Notes under the pieces: model-generated
Seen by the model: the letters and a program-made list of their open reading frames with translations, nothing else
What the model was told of the DNA's origin: nothing
The model's database searches: none
Position numbers and translations under genes: made by a program
Part shown: in pieces, positions 26,157-33,982 of the stretch
How positions within the stretch are numbered: position 1 is the stretch's first letter
Layout: every line of letters begins with the position of its first letter
From: Candidatus Omnitrophota bacterium
GTDB lineage: Bacteria; Omnitrophota; Omnitrophia; Omnitrophales; Aquincolibacteriaceae
Assembly: GCA_016196565.1 (NCBI GenBank)
Contig: JACPXK010000068.1
Coordinates: forward strand, 16,177 to 80,176
Direction: 5' to 3'
Length of the DNA: 64,000 nucleotides

Positions 26157-26300
26157 TTGTTTTCTCCTCTAATAAAAAAATATACCCAATGATTTTTAAA
26201 ATTTAAAGGGGAAAGGAAAATTTTTTTTAAAAAATTCCCCTCGAGCAAGACTAATGCCAACAATCTCAGGATTTTAGGGTTTTTTCGCCCGATTGCCCGA

Positions 26301-26329
26301 TTGACAGCTTTAGAGGGCCTTTCTATACT
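26301..26329 (+). promoter_or_regulatory. Near-consensus sigma70 promoter
   Basis: TTGACA (26301-26306), a 17-bp spacer and TATACT (26324-26329) lie about 40 bp upstream of the MORN-type gene, which has its own GGAGGAGG ribosome site. Confidence 0.75.
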
Positions 26330-26369
26330 ACGGGCCTGCTTATCCGGCAGAAAATAGGAGGAGGATGGG

Positions 26370-26681
26370 ATGAAAAAGTATTCTTTCTGTATTCTGATTT
26401 TGGCATTGGCCTTTGCGGCTCCGGCTGGGGCGGAAGGGGAGTCCATGAAGACTTATTACCCTAACGGCCAAGTGCAAATGGAAGTAAGCCTGGAAGGGCA
26501 GAAAACCTATTATGAAAACGGGCAGCTTATGTCCGAAACCCTGCTTCAAGACGGCCAGCCGGCTGGAGTTGCGAAGTATTATCATCAAAACGGCAAGTTG
26601 ATGCGCGAAGACGATCACAAAAACCGCCGCTGGAAACAATTTGATGAAGGCGGCAATCTCGTTGCCGAGGGAAATTTTTAG
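26370..26681 (+). CDS. Exported MORN-type repeat protein
   Basis: 103 aa. A signal peptide ends near APAGA, followed by three short repeats of the YYxNGxxxxE type (YYPNGQVQMEV, YYENGQLMSET, YYHQNGKLMRED), the MORN_2/YwqK-like pattern. Such proteins are described as antitoxin-like or structural; function here is unknown. It has a strong promoter and ribosome site of its own and precedes fchA. Confidence 0.82.
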   Translation: MKKYSFCILILALAFAAPAGAEGESMKTYYPNGQVQMEVSLEGQKTYYENGQLMSETLLQDGQPAGVAKYYHQNGKLMREDDHKNRRWKQFDEGGNLVAEGNF

Positions 26682-26730
26682 CCCTATACTACTAAACTAT
26701 GCCAAAAAACAAACGAGACACTGTTTCGCT

Positions 26731-27348
26731 GTGAAAAAATTTACAGATCTCTCCCTTGAGAATTACCTTCATGAACTGGCCAGTGAAAATCCCGTGCCCG
26801 GAGGCGGCAGTGTTTCGGCTTATGTGGGGGCCCTTGCCATGGGGCTTTCACAAATGGTGGCGCGGGTTAGGCTTAAAAGAAAATTAAAACCCGGTCTAAC
26901 GCCCGCGGAAGAAAAAAAAGAGCTCGAACTGCGTGAAACTTTGCAGAAAATCGTCGATTCTCTGGAAAAAACCAAGCGCGATGCCTTTCAAATCGTCAAT
27001 CTCGATCCCAAAGTCTATGAAGAAGTCACGGCGGTTTACGGCCAGCCGGAAAAATTGGAAGATGCCCTGCAGAATTCATTCCGGCTTCAGGCCGATCTCG
27101 CATTTCTCATTGTGATGGCCAAGGAATGGAACGGCGCGCTCGCCGGTATGGTACAAGGTTCTATCAAAAATGATTTGCTCGTCAGTGCCGGCCTTCTTGA
27201 GGGCGCTTTCAAAGGTGCTTATCACACGGCCATGATCAATGCCCATTATATGAAAGACGGCGAACACAAAAAGCGGGCGGAACAAGCTCTCGAAGAACTC
27301 AAAATGCGTTTTGAAAAGGGGAATATCGGTGCCGGTCAAAGAAGCTAA
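26731..27348 (+). CDS. fchA: Methenyltetrahydrofolate cyclohydrolase (FTCD_C/FchA family)
   Basis: 205 aa from the GTG at 26731; an in-frame extension reaches 26641 but would overlap the preceding gene. The ENPVPGGGSVSAYVGALAMGL block is the folate-binding hallmark of the cyclodeaminase/FchA family, and the rest is all-helical as expected. In acetogens FchA hydrolyses methenyl-THF to formyl-THF. It overlaps folD by 20 bp. That FolD has lost its usual cyclohydrolase residues, which makes the FchA role persuasive. Confidence 0.85.
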   Translation: MKKFTDLSLENYLHELASENPVPGGGSVSAYVGALAMGLSQMVARVRLKRKLKPGLTPAEEKKELELRETLQKIVDSLEKTKRDAFQIVNLDPKVYEEVTAVYGQPEKLEDALQNSFRLQADLAFLIVMAKEWNGALAGMVQGSIKNDLLVSAGLLEGAFKGAYHTAMINAHYMKDGEHKKRAEQALEELKMRFEKGNIGAGQRS

Positions 27349-28225
27349 ACTTTTAGAAGGCAAAGTCCTCGCCCAGCAAATTCAGGAAGAGATTCGCAAT
27401 AAAATCGAAGGTTATATTTCTAAAGGCATGCCCCGCCCCTCTCTCTTGGCTTTGCAAGCGGGCAAAAATCCTGCAAGCAGTTGGTATATCAATCAACAAG
27501 AAAAGCTTGCCGCAAAGTTGGGAGTGGGATTTCAAAAAAATATGCTAGGAGAGATTTTGAATCAAAATGTTTTAATGCAAAAAATCAGTGAAGCGGAAAA
27601 AAATCCTAACATCCATGGAATTTTTTTAGCTCAACCTTTTCCAGAAGGGTTTGACCGTAAAACAATTATTAGAAATCTAGATAACACTAAAGATGTCGAA
27701 GGAATTACACCGGGAATTTTAGGATTGATGGTATCAAGAGAAACAGAAATAATTCCTCCCACTGCTTTCGCTGCTTTTCGGTTGATTGAATCAACCGGCC
27801 TTTCTCTTCGTGGTAAGCGTATTACTATTATTGGTCAAAGTGCGATTGTTGCACGGCCTCTAGCAATGCTTTTAGGTGAGCATCGGGCCACAGTAACAAT
27901 CTGCAATACTGGAACTTCGGCTGTGAATGATCTGGAAAAATATGTTTCTGAAAGCGACATTGTTATTGCTTGCTCGGGCCAGCCGGGAATCGTTAAGGGA
28001 AACTGGATTAAGCCTGGAGCTGTAGTGATTGATGTGGGAACAACGGAAGTTGCTGGGAAGCTTGTAGGTGATGTGGAATTTGAGGAGGCGAAGAAAAGAG
28101 CTGCCTTCATTACGCCAGTTCCGGGAGGAGTTGGCCCGCTTACGGTTACAATGCTCATGCAAAATTTAATACGTGCTTATGAATGGCAACAGATCGGGGA
28201 GAAGTGGGAAACAAAATCAAACTAA
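27329..28225 (+). CDS. folD: FolD-like methylenetetrahydrofolate dehydrogenase lacking cyclohydrolase residues
   Basis: 298 aa, start at a GTG with AAGGGG upstream. The fold is intact: NPASSWY, the Rossmann motif IIGQSAIVARPLAMLL and the C-terminal ITPVPGGVGPLTV. Aligned with E. coli FolD, the catalytic Lys54 is Gln57 (YINQQEK), Gln98 is Ala101 (FLAQPFP) and Asp121 is Glu124 (KDVEG). The Lys is needed for the cyclohydrolase half-reaction, so this is probably a dehydrogenase only, working with the overlapping fchA. The gene is more AT-rich than its upstream neighbours. Confidence 0.88.
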   Translation: MPVKEAKLLEGKVLAQQIQEEIRNKIEGYISKGMPRPSLLALQAGKNPASSWYINQQEKLAAKLGVGFQKNMLGEILNQNVLMQKISEAEKNPNIHGIFLAQPFPEGFDRKTIIRNLDNTKDVEGITPGILGLMVSRETEIIPPTAFAAFRLIESTGLSLRGKRITIIGQSAIVARPLAMLLGEHRATVTICNTGTSAVNDLEKYVSESDIVIACSGQPGIVKGNWIKPGAVVIDVGTTEVAGKLVGDVEFEEAKKRAAFITPVPGGVGPLTVTMLMQNLIRAYEWQQIGEKWETKSN

Positions 28226-28233
28226 ATTACATT

Positions 28234-28449
28234 ATGAAAAATAATCTTTATCATGCGGCCAAGCAATATGTGGAAATCATAGAAAAGATAGAAAAAACGA
28301 CCGATCCCAAAGAGCTGGAGAAATTAGAAGAAAAACGAGTGGATCTGCATTGGAAATTTATTGATGTATTAAAGAGTCAGGGAATTGAATTTAAAGATAG
28401 GGATCACGCAGCACGAATTGCCATAAGAATTGCCCATGGTGAATTATGA
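28234..28449 (+). CDS. Small helical protein, paralogue of the next gene
   Basis: 71 aa, highly charged and helical (IEKIEKTTDPKELEKLEE). It ends with a segment (QGIEFKDRDHAARIAIRIA) that aligns with ERISFSDRFDAANKAFELI in the next protein. ATG at 28234, nine bases after folD; its stop overlaps the next start (ATGA). I do not recognise a family. The tandem arrangement suggests an ancient duplication, perhaps forming a heterodimer. Confidence 0.7.
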   Translation: MKNNLYHAAKQYVEIIEKIEKTTDPKELEKLEEKRVDLHWKFIDVLKSQGIEFKDRDHAARIAIRIAHGEL

Positions 28450-28679
28450 GTTTGGTTGAAATCGCACGGATTTACACGGACTTGGTTAAATTGGAAAGAG
28501 AAATTCCTGAGGAAGAATATCAGGCTAAGGATCGTATCAATACCTTGAGAACAAAATATCACGAACTCTTAATGGCGAAGATGAGAGAAGAAAGAATTTC
28601 CTTTTCTGATCGTTTTGACGCAGCCAACAAAGCCTTTGAGCTTATCCGCGAAGAAAAACCTCAGAAGTATGGATCATGA
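28446..28679 (+). CDS. Small helical protein, paralogue of the preceding gene
   Basis: 77 aa, charged and helical (LVKLEREIPEEEYQAKDR), aligning along its length with the previous product. It is coupled to both neighbours by ATGA overlaps, ending in panB. Conservation of (S/K)DR.(D/H)AA near the C-terminus is the clearest shared motif. Function unknown; the operon links it to one-carbon and pantothenate metabolism only by position. Confidence 0.7.
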   Translation: MSLVEIARIYTDLVKLEREIPEEEYQAKDRINTLRTKYHELLMAKMREERISFSDRFDAANKAFELIREEKPQKYGS

Positions 28680-29464
28680 AAATCACCACCAAGGAAATTT
28701 ATCGAAAAAAAAACAAAGAAAAAATCGCGGTTCTGACAGCTTATGATTATCCGTTTGCCCGGATTTTAGATGAAGAAGGAATCGATATTATTTTGGTGGG
28801 GGATTCCCTTGGCATGGTGATGCTCGGTTACGATACAACGCTTCCGGTTACGATGGAAGATATGCTTCATCATACTAAAGCCGTTTCGCGGGCCGTCAAA
28901 ACCGCGCTGGTGGTTGCGGACATGCCGTATCGTTCTTATCAAACTCCGGCTCAAGCCCTTAAAAATGCCCGGCGTTTTTTAAACGAAGGCGGTGCGGACG
29001 CCGTGAAGCTTGAAGGCGGTGTGAAAGTCAAAGCCCAGGTCAAACTCTTGATTCAGAAAAAAATTCCTGTGATGGGACATGTGGGCATGACACCGCAAAG
29101 TGTGAAGGAGTTCGGAGGTTATCGGGTGCAGGGGAAAGATCCCCTTAGGGCCGCGGAAATCTATAAGGATGCCGTTTTGCTTGACGATCTCGGTATTTTT
29201 TCTTTAGTGCTTGAATGCATTCCTTCCGGTTTGGCTGAAACCATTACAAAAAAGATAAAATGTCCCACAATCGGAATTGGGGCAGGCCCAAAAACCGACG
29301 GACAAGTGTTGGTGCTTCACGATATGCTGGGCATTGAATCCAAAGTACATCCGCGATTTGTGCGCCGTTACGCCGCATTGGAAAAAATCACGCGCGGCGC
29401 CGTCTCTCATTACAAGCGCGATATCCGGCGTGGAAAATTCCCCTCCCGAAAGGAGAGTTACTGA
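28676..29464 (+). CDS. panB: 3-methyl-2-oxobutanoate hydroxymethyltransferase
   Basis: 262 aa (beta/alpha)8 enzyme of pantothenate synthesis. It transfers a hydroxymethyl group from 5,10-methylene-THF to 2-oxoisovalerate. Seen are VLTAYDYPFARILDE, LVGDSLGMVMLGYDTTLPVT, the metal-binding Asp in VADMPYRSY, MGHVGMTPQS and IGIGAGPKTDGQVLVLHDMLG. It is the last of a run (fchA, folD, two small genes, panB) joined by overlaps, sensible because its cofactor is made by the folate enzymes upstream. Confidence 0.97.
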   Translation: MKITTKEIYRKKNKEKIAVLTAYDYPFARILDEEGIDIILVGDSLGMVMLGYDTTLPVTMEDMLHHTKAVSRAVKTALVVADMPYRSYQTPAQALKNARRFLNEGGADAVKLEGGVKVKAQVKLLIQKKIPVMGHVGMTPQSVKEFGGYRVQGKDPLRAAEIYKDAVLLDDLGIFSLVLECIPSGLAETITKKIKCPTIGIGAGPKTDGQVLVLHDMLGIESKVHPRFVRRYAALEKITRGAVSHYKRDIRRGKFPSRKESY

Positions 29465-29466
29465 GT

Positions 29467-30909
29467 TTGCACATACTCCTCGCTGAAAAGGATGCGACGA
29501 TTCGGCATCTTGTGACAACAAGACTTCGTGCGCGCCATTATGAAGTAACAGAATGCATGCGAAGCGAAGATGTTCTGCGTTTTCTGGAACGCCAAACCGT
29601 GGACCTTATTTTGATTTCCAGCAGCATGGAAAGAATCGGCGGTAAGCTCTTGATTCAGAAAATCCGCGAGAAACCTTATTTTGCCGCCATTCCGGTCATT
29701 ATGATGACCGAGGAAGACAAACTCGCCGAACTCTTAATGATACGCGAACGCGGTTTTGATGATTTTCTGATCAAGCCCTTCAGCGTACTCATGCTTCAAC
29801 TGCGCGTTGAAATCAACATCGCCCGGACGCGCGAACATCTCGGGACGAATGCGCTTACGCATCTGCCCGGCAATCTTTGTATTGAAAAAGCGATTTTGAA
29901 GAAAATCGAGCATAACGAAAAATTTTCCGTTCTTTATATCGATATCAATCAATTCAAATCCTTCAATGACCTTTACGGCTTTGAAAAAGGGGATAGCGCC
30001 CTCAAGCAAACGGCCAATATCCTGGTCCGCACGGCCGATAAAATCGTGCCCGACAGCCAATGCTTTGTCGGCCATATCGGAGGCGATGATTTTGTGGTGG
30101 TGCTTCATCCTGATCATGAAGAGGCGTTCGCCAAGGCCTTTCTCCGGGAGTTTGACCGTATCATGCCAACCTACTATAATAACGCCGAACAAAAGCAGGG
30201 TTTTGTCCGTGTGAAGAACCGGCGCGGCAAACGTGAAAACGTTCCCCTGATGTCCTGTTCCGTAGCTGCCTGCAATAATCTTCATCGTGCTTATAAAAAT
30301 CTCGGAGAAATCGCCCAGGATGCGGCCGAGGTCAAGGCCTTTCTTAAATCGCAGCCGGGCAGTCATTATCTTCGCGACCGCCGGCATGAGCCCATCCGCC
30401 ATCTCGAAAAGGCGGTGGAAATTCTGGGTCCCGAAGTTGAAAAGAAGAAATCATCCGAAGAGCTTGAACCGCTCGGCCAGGTTCTTTTAGATGCCGGGCT
30501 TATCGATCAAGAATCACTCGCCGGTGCGCTGAAAAAACATTTGGAAACCGGCGAGAGGCTGGGGCAAACCCTCATTCGCATGAATATGATACGAAGCGAA
30601 GATGTGGGGCATATGCTTCAGAAGAAACTGAATATTCCTTATATCAGCCTGCGCCAATTTCCGGGCCAGCGCGAAACCTTGCGGCTTTTCACGCTGGATT
30701 TCATGAAGTCGCACCGCGTGGTGCCGGTGGAGGCCACGGATCACGGAATACGCTTGGCCATGTGTGATCCTTTCGATTTGCGAACGCTTGATGCCATTGA
30801 AAGAATTACGGGTTTGAAACCCATTCCGTGTTTGGCGCTTGAGGATGAATTCGAGGAATTTATCGAAAAACGTTCCCAGGAACTTACACGCGAAGAAAAA
30901 ATAGGATAA
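29467..30909 (+). CDS. Degenerate receiver - GGDEF - MshEN protein
   Basis: 480 aa from a TTG start. Residues 1-120 form a receiver in which the phosphoacceptor Asp is Ser51 (LILISSSMERIGG), so it is unlikely to be phosphorylated in the normal way. A GGDEF domain follows (about 130-290) with active-site motif GGDDF and no RxxD inhibitory site. Residues about 345-470 form an MshEN/GspE-N domain, whose repeated LGQVLLDAGLI and LGQTLIRMNMI pattern binds c-di-GMP in known members. Enzyme activity is uncertain; a c-di-GMP sensor role is likely. Confidence 0.85.
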   Translation: MHILLAEKDATIRHLVTTRLRARHYEVTECMRSEDVLRFLERQTVDLILISSSMERIGGKLLIQKIREKPYFAAIPVIMMTEEDKLAELLMIRERGFDDFLIKPFSVLMLQLRVEINIARTREHLGTNALTHLPGNLCIEKAILKKIEHNEKFSVLYIDINQFKSFNDLYGFEKGDSALKQTANILVRTADKIVPDSQCFVGHIGGDDFVVVLHPDHEEAFAKAFLREFDRIMPTYYNNAEQKQGFVRVKNRRGKRENVPLMSCSVAACNNLHRAYKNLGEIAQDAAEVKAFLKSQPGSHYLRDRRHEPIRHLEKAVEILGPEVEKKKSSEELEPLGQVLLDAGLIDQESLAGALKKHLETGERLGQTLIRMNMIRSEDVGHMLQKKLNIPYISLRQFPGQRETLRLFTLDFMKSHRVVPVEATDHGIRLAMCDPFDLRTLDAIERITGLKPIPCLALEDEFEEFIEKRSQELTREEKIG

Positions 30910-30911
30910 TC

Positions 30912-31733
30912 ATGAATTTACCATTTTCATTCTTATCGCTGGCCACGATTTTTTACGGCAGTGCTTTTTTCATGCATCTCCTTTCTTTTTTTGGGGTGTG
31001 GGAAAAAGGAAAACGGTTCGCGTTTTTATTCCTGCGTCTTGGATTTTTTGTCGGCACCTTTTATTTCGCGGCCGAAGCGGTGGAGCATTCCTTCTTTCTT
31101 CCGGTAGCAGGTATTTCTCAGGCCATGGCCTTTCTGGCCTGGGCCATTGCCTTTGTCTATCTTGTCCTCCTGATTCACGCACAAAGTGAATCCTTCGGTT
31201 TAATCTTAACGCCTATATTAGGCATCTTTACTTTAATTGCCACGATCACGGCCCATACGGGACCAAGGCCGCTTCCTTTCCCCATCACGGTTTATTTCGT
31301 GGTCCATATTTTGAGCGCCTTTTTTGCCTATGCGAGTTTCACCCTTTCTTTCGCCGCAGGAATTCTTTATTTGATTCAAAATCATGAATTGAAGATGAAA
31401 CGCACCGGCCGTTTTTATCATAAACTTCCCTCCCTCGAAGAACTGGAAAAACTCATTTATCAACCGATTGTCTGGGGATTGCCGCTGCTTGTTTTTGCCG
31501 TGGTGGTCGGGGTTTTTTGGGCCAAATCGGCTTTTGGAGTTTACTGGATTTTTGACCCCAAAACTTTGGCGGTGATTGTGACTGCCATCCTTTATTTCGC
31601 GATTCTTTATCTTCATTATGTTTCCGCGATGCGCGGCAAACGGGTAGTGGTATTCAGCCTGATCGCTTTTGCCCTTGTTTTGTTCAGTTTTGTCGGCACC
31701 CGGTTCATTCAGGGCAGTCACAACTTTTTTTAA
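30912..31733 (+). CDS. CcsA/HemX-like cytochrome c assembly membrane protein
   Basis: 273 aa, about eight membrane helices, with conserved histidines in VVHILSAFFAYASF and LYLHYVSAMRGKR typical of the CcsA/CcmC/HemX superfamily that binds or handles haem. The usual tryptophan-rich motif is weak, which favours the HemX/YpjD branch. Its position directly before hemA is where hemX lies in many bacteria. There HemX lowers the level of glutamyl-tRNA reductase; whether it does so here is inference. Confidence 0.85.
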   Translation: MNLPFSFLSLATIFYGSAFFMHLLSFFGVWEKGKRFAFLFLRLGFFVGTFYFAAEAVEHSFFLPVAGISQAMAFLAWAIAFVYLVLLIHAQSESFGLILTPILGIFTLIATITAHTGPRPLPFPITVYFVVHILSAFFAYASFTLSFAAGILYLIQNHELKMKRTGRFYHKLPSLEELEKLIYQPIVWGLPLLVFAVVVGVFWAKSAFGVYWIFDPKTLAVIVTAILYFAILYLHYVSAMRGKRVVVFSLIAFALVLFSFVGTRFIQGSHNFF

Positions 31734-31763
31734 TTATTCCGTCATTTTCAAAAAAGGAAATCA

Positions 31764-33008
31764 ATGAGCTTTTTTGTCTTTGGAACCAGTCACAAACATT
31801 GCCCGATCGAAATCAGGGAAAAACTCTGTCTTTCGCCCAAACAAGTGGAAGAGGCGCTCGCTTACGCTAAAACTCTTCCCGAAATTTCTGAAATCGTCAT
31901 TCTTTCCACCTGCAACCGGGTGGAGTTTTACAGTTTTTCCGAAACCAAACGATTTCCGGAAGAAGCGATTTTCTCTATTTTTGAAAAAATTCACGATTTC
32001 CGCGCAGCTTCGATGGCTTCTTATTTTTACCGGCATGAAGGAGAGGCCGCGATCCGCCATCTCTTCCGCGTGGCGGCAGGACTGGACTCCCTCGTGGTGG
32101 GAGAAAATGAAATTCTCGGCCAATTGCGCGAAGCCTTTCGCACGGCCAATTCTCTTTCCTCCGTGAATTCGCTTTTATACCGTTTGATGGAAAAGGCTCT
32201 TAAAACCGGCAAGGATGTGCGTACCGCAACCAAAATCAACGAAGGGGCCGTAAGCATTCCTTCTGTGGCCGTGGAGCTTGCGGAAAAAATTTTCCGTTTG
32301 TCCGGAGAAAAAGTGATGGTGCTTGGAACCGGCGAGATGAGTGCGCTCACGCTCAAAAATCTCAAGTCTGCCGGAGCGGATGCTCTCTATGTGGCCAGCC
32401 GGAATCGCGAGGCCGGAGAAAAACTTGCCGCAGAATTCGACGCCGAGTGGATTCCTTTTGAAGGATGGCCGGAATATCTGGCGCATGTGGATATCGTGAT
32501 TTCTTCGACTTCCGCCCCGCATCCTGTGATTCATTTTGAACAAGTCAAGCAAGTCATGGCGCTTCGCCGCAACCGCCCGCTTTTTTTAATCGACATTGCC
32601 GTCCCCAGAGATATTGAGCCCGAGGTCAATACCCTTTCCGATGTTTATCTTTACAATCTGGATGATTTAAAAGGTGTAGCTTCCGAAAATATGAAACTTC
32701 GCGAACGTGAAGTGGCTGCGGCCGAAGCGCTCGTCGACAAGGCCGTGCTTCATTTCCGCAGCTGGCTGGGCCAGCTCGAGGCCAGGCCCACGCTGGAACG
32801 TTTCGAAAGTTTTCTAAGCGAGGTTCTTGATAAAGAGCTTGGCCGTCTCGGAACGGAAGAAATAAGAAAAAAAGAAGTCCGCCAGCGCATCCTCGGAAAA
32901 TTGATGCATCCGACGCATGAAAAAATCAAAGAGGCTTCGGAAAATGGCGGCGTGACAAGATATCTTGAAGCGCTCCGCTCCCTGTTTCATTTGGACAAAG
33001 AAGAGTGA
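31764..33008 (+). CDS. hemA: Glutamyl-tRNA reductase
   Basis: 414 aa, first committed enzyme of the C5 pathway: reduces glutamyl-tRNA to glutamate-1-semialdehyde. The catalytic Cys50 is in ILSTCNRVEFY. GLDSLVVGENEILGQLREAF, the NADPH-binding VMVLGTGEMSALT and the C-terminal dimerisation helices are present. AAGGAAATCA precedes the ATG. It overlaps hemC by 4 bp, beginning the hemA-hemC-cobA/hemD-hemB run. Confidence 0.97.
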   Translation: MSFFVFGTSHKHCPIEIREKLCLSPKQVEEALAYAKTLPEISEIVILSTCNRVEFYSFSETKRFPEEAIFSIFEKIHDFRAASMASYFYRHEGEAAIRHLFRVAAGLDSLVVGENEILGQLREAFRTANSLSSVNSLLYRLMEKALKTGKDVRTATKINEGAVSIPSVAVELAEKIFRLSGEKVMVLGTGEMSALTLKNLKSAGADALYVASRNREAGEKLAAEFDAEWIPFEGWPEYLAHVDIVISSTSAPHPVIHFEQVKQVMALRRNRPLFLIDIAVPRDIEPEVNTLSDVYLYNLDDLKGVASENMKLREREVAAAEALVDKAVLHFRSWLGQLEARPTLERFESFLSEVLDKELGRLGTEEIRKKEVRQRILGKLMHPTHEKIKEASENGGVTRYLEALRSLFHLDKEE

Positions 33009-33964
33009 AATCTTCTATCCGGATCGGGACAAGGGGAAGCCAGCTTGCGCTTTATCAAGCGGAACTTGTCAAAACACTCATTAATCAGGATTTTCCGCTT
33101 CTGGTGGTCGAGCTTGTAAAAATTAAAACCAGCGGCGATATGATACGGCGCGGAGGCCCCGCGCCTTTTGAAACCAAACGTATTTACACCCGCGAAATCG
33201 AAGAAGCCCTTTTGGCCGGCGAAATCGATTTGGCGGCGCATAGCGCCAAGGATCTTGCCGCGATCATGCCGGACGGCCTCAAGATCGGGGCGGCGCTGGA
33301 ACGTGAAGATTCGCGCGATTGCTTAGTGAGCCGCGATCACAAAAAACTTTCCGAGCTCCCGCTCGGGGCACGTATCGGCACAAGTTCGCTCCGGCGGAAA
33401 ATGCAGCTTTTAAGATGGAATCCCGAACTGATTGTCGAAGAAATTCACGGCAATGTGGACACACGCATACGCAAAATCGATGAAGGAGAATACGACGCCG
33501 TGGTGCTTGCCTATGCCGGCATCAAACGAATCGGTTTCGTCAATTATGTGACTGAAATTTTTCCGGAAGATACTTTTTATCCGGCCCCGGGCCAGGGAAT
33601 TATCGCTGTTCAATCCCGGATCGCGGATGGGGAGATGGACGAAATCCTGGAACCTCTTCATCACGGCCCAACCGGAAAACGTCTTGACTGCGAACGGGCT
33701 TTCTTAAGACGTCTGGAAGGCGGATGCCAGCTTCCTTGCGGGATCAGTACCCATATTCAGAATGAAATTTTCAGCGCAAGAGGCGCCCTTTTCGCCACGG
33801 AAGGCCATGAATGGGTGGAAGAGACCATCGAAGGAAAGCCGGAACAAACTGCCGATCTTGGCAAAAAATTAGCCGAAGCGATTTTACAAAAAGGCGGCCG
33901 TTCGATTTTGGAAAAGATCAAACAGGATACACGCCATACCTCGCGTCATCCTGACAGGTCCTAA
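33005..33964 (+). CDS. hemC: Porphobilinogen deaminase (hydroxymethylbilane synthase)
   Basis: 319 aa, GTG start overlapping the hemA stop. IRIGTRGSQLALYQAE opens the protein. The active-site Asp is within the DLAAHSAKDL block, and the dipyrromethane-binding Cys is at about residue 241 in LEGGCQLPCG. It joins four porphobilinogens into hydroxymethylbilane. The last residues (HTSRHPDRS) are unusual and encoded by DNA that begins like the GTCATCCTGA repeat. Confidence 0.96.
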   Translation: MKSSIRIGTRGSQLALYQAELVKTLINQDFPLLVVELVKIKTSGDMIRRGGPAPFETKRIYTREIEEALLAGEIDLAAHSAKDLAAIMPDGLKIGAALEREDSRDCLVSRDHKKLSELPLGARIGTSSLRRKMQLLRWNPELIVEEIHGNVDTRIRKIDEGEYDAVVLAYAGIKRIGFVNYVTEIFPEDTFYPAPGQGIIAVQSRIADGEMDEILEPLHHGPTGKRLDCERAFLRRLEGGCQLPCGISTHIQNEIFSARGALFATEGHEWVEETIEGKPEQTADLGKKLAEAILQKGGRSILEKIKQDTRHTSRHPDRS

Positions 33965-33982
33965 CAGGACGGGGGAAAAGAC

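Noticed and set aside
29734..30402. 222-codon open frame on the minus strand
   Set aside because: It lies wholly antisense to the receiver-GGDEF gene and shows no family features.
33945..33980. GTCATCCTGA at the end of hemC as another copy of the palindromic repeat
   Set aside because: Only the first ten bases match and no complementary ATGAC end follows; at most a remnant.
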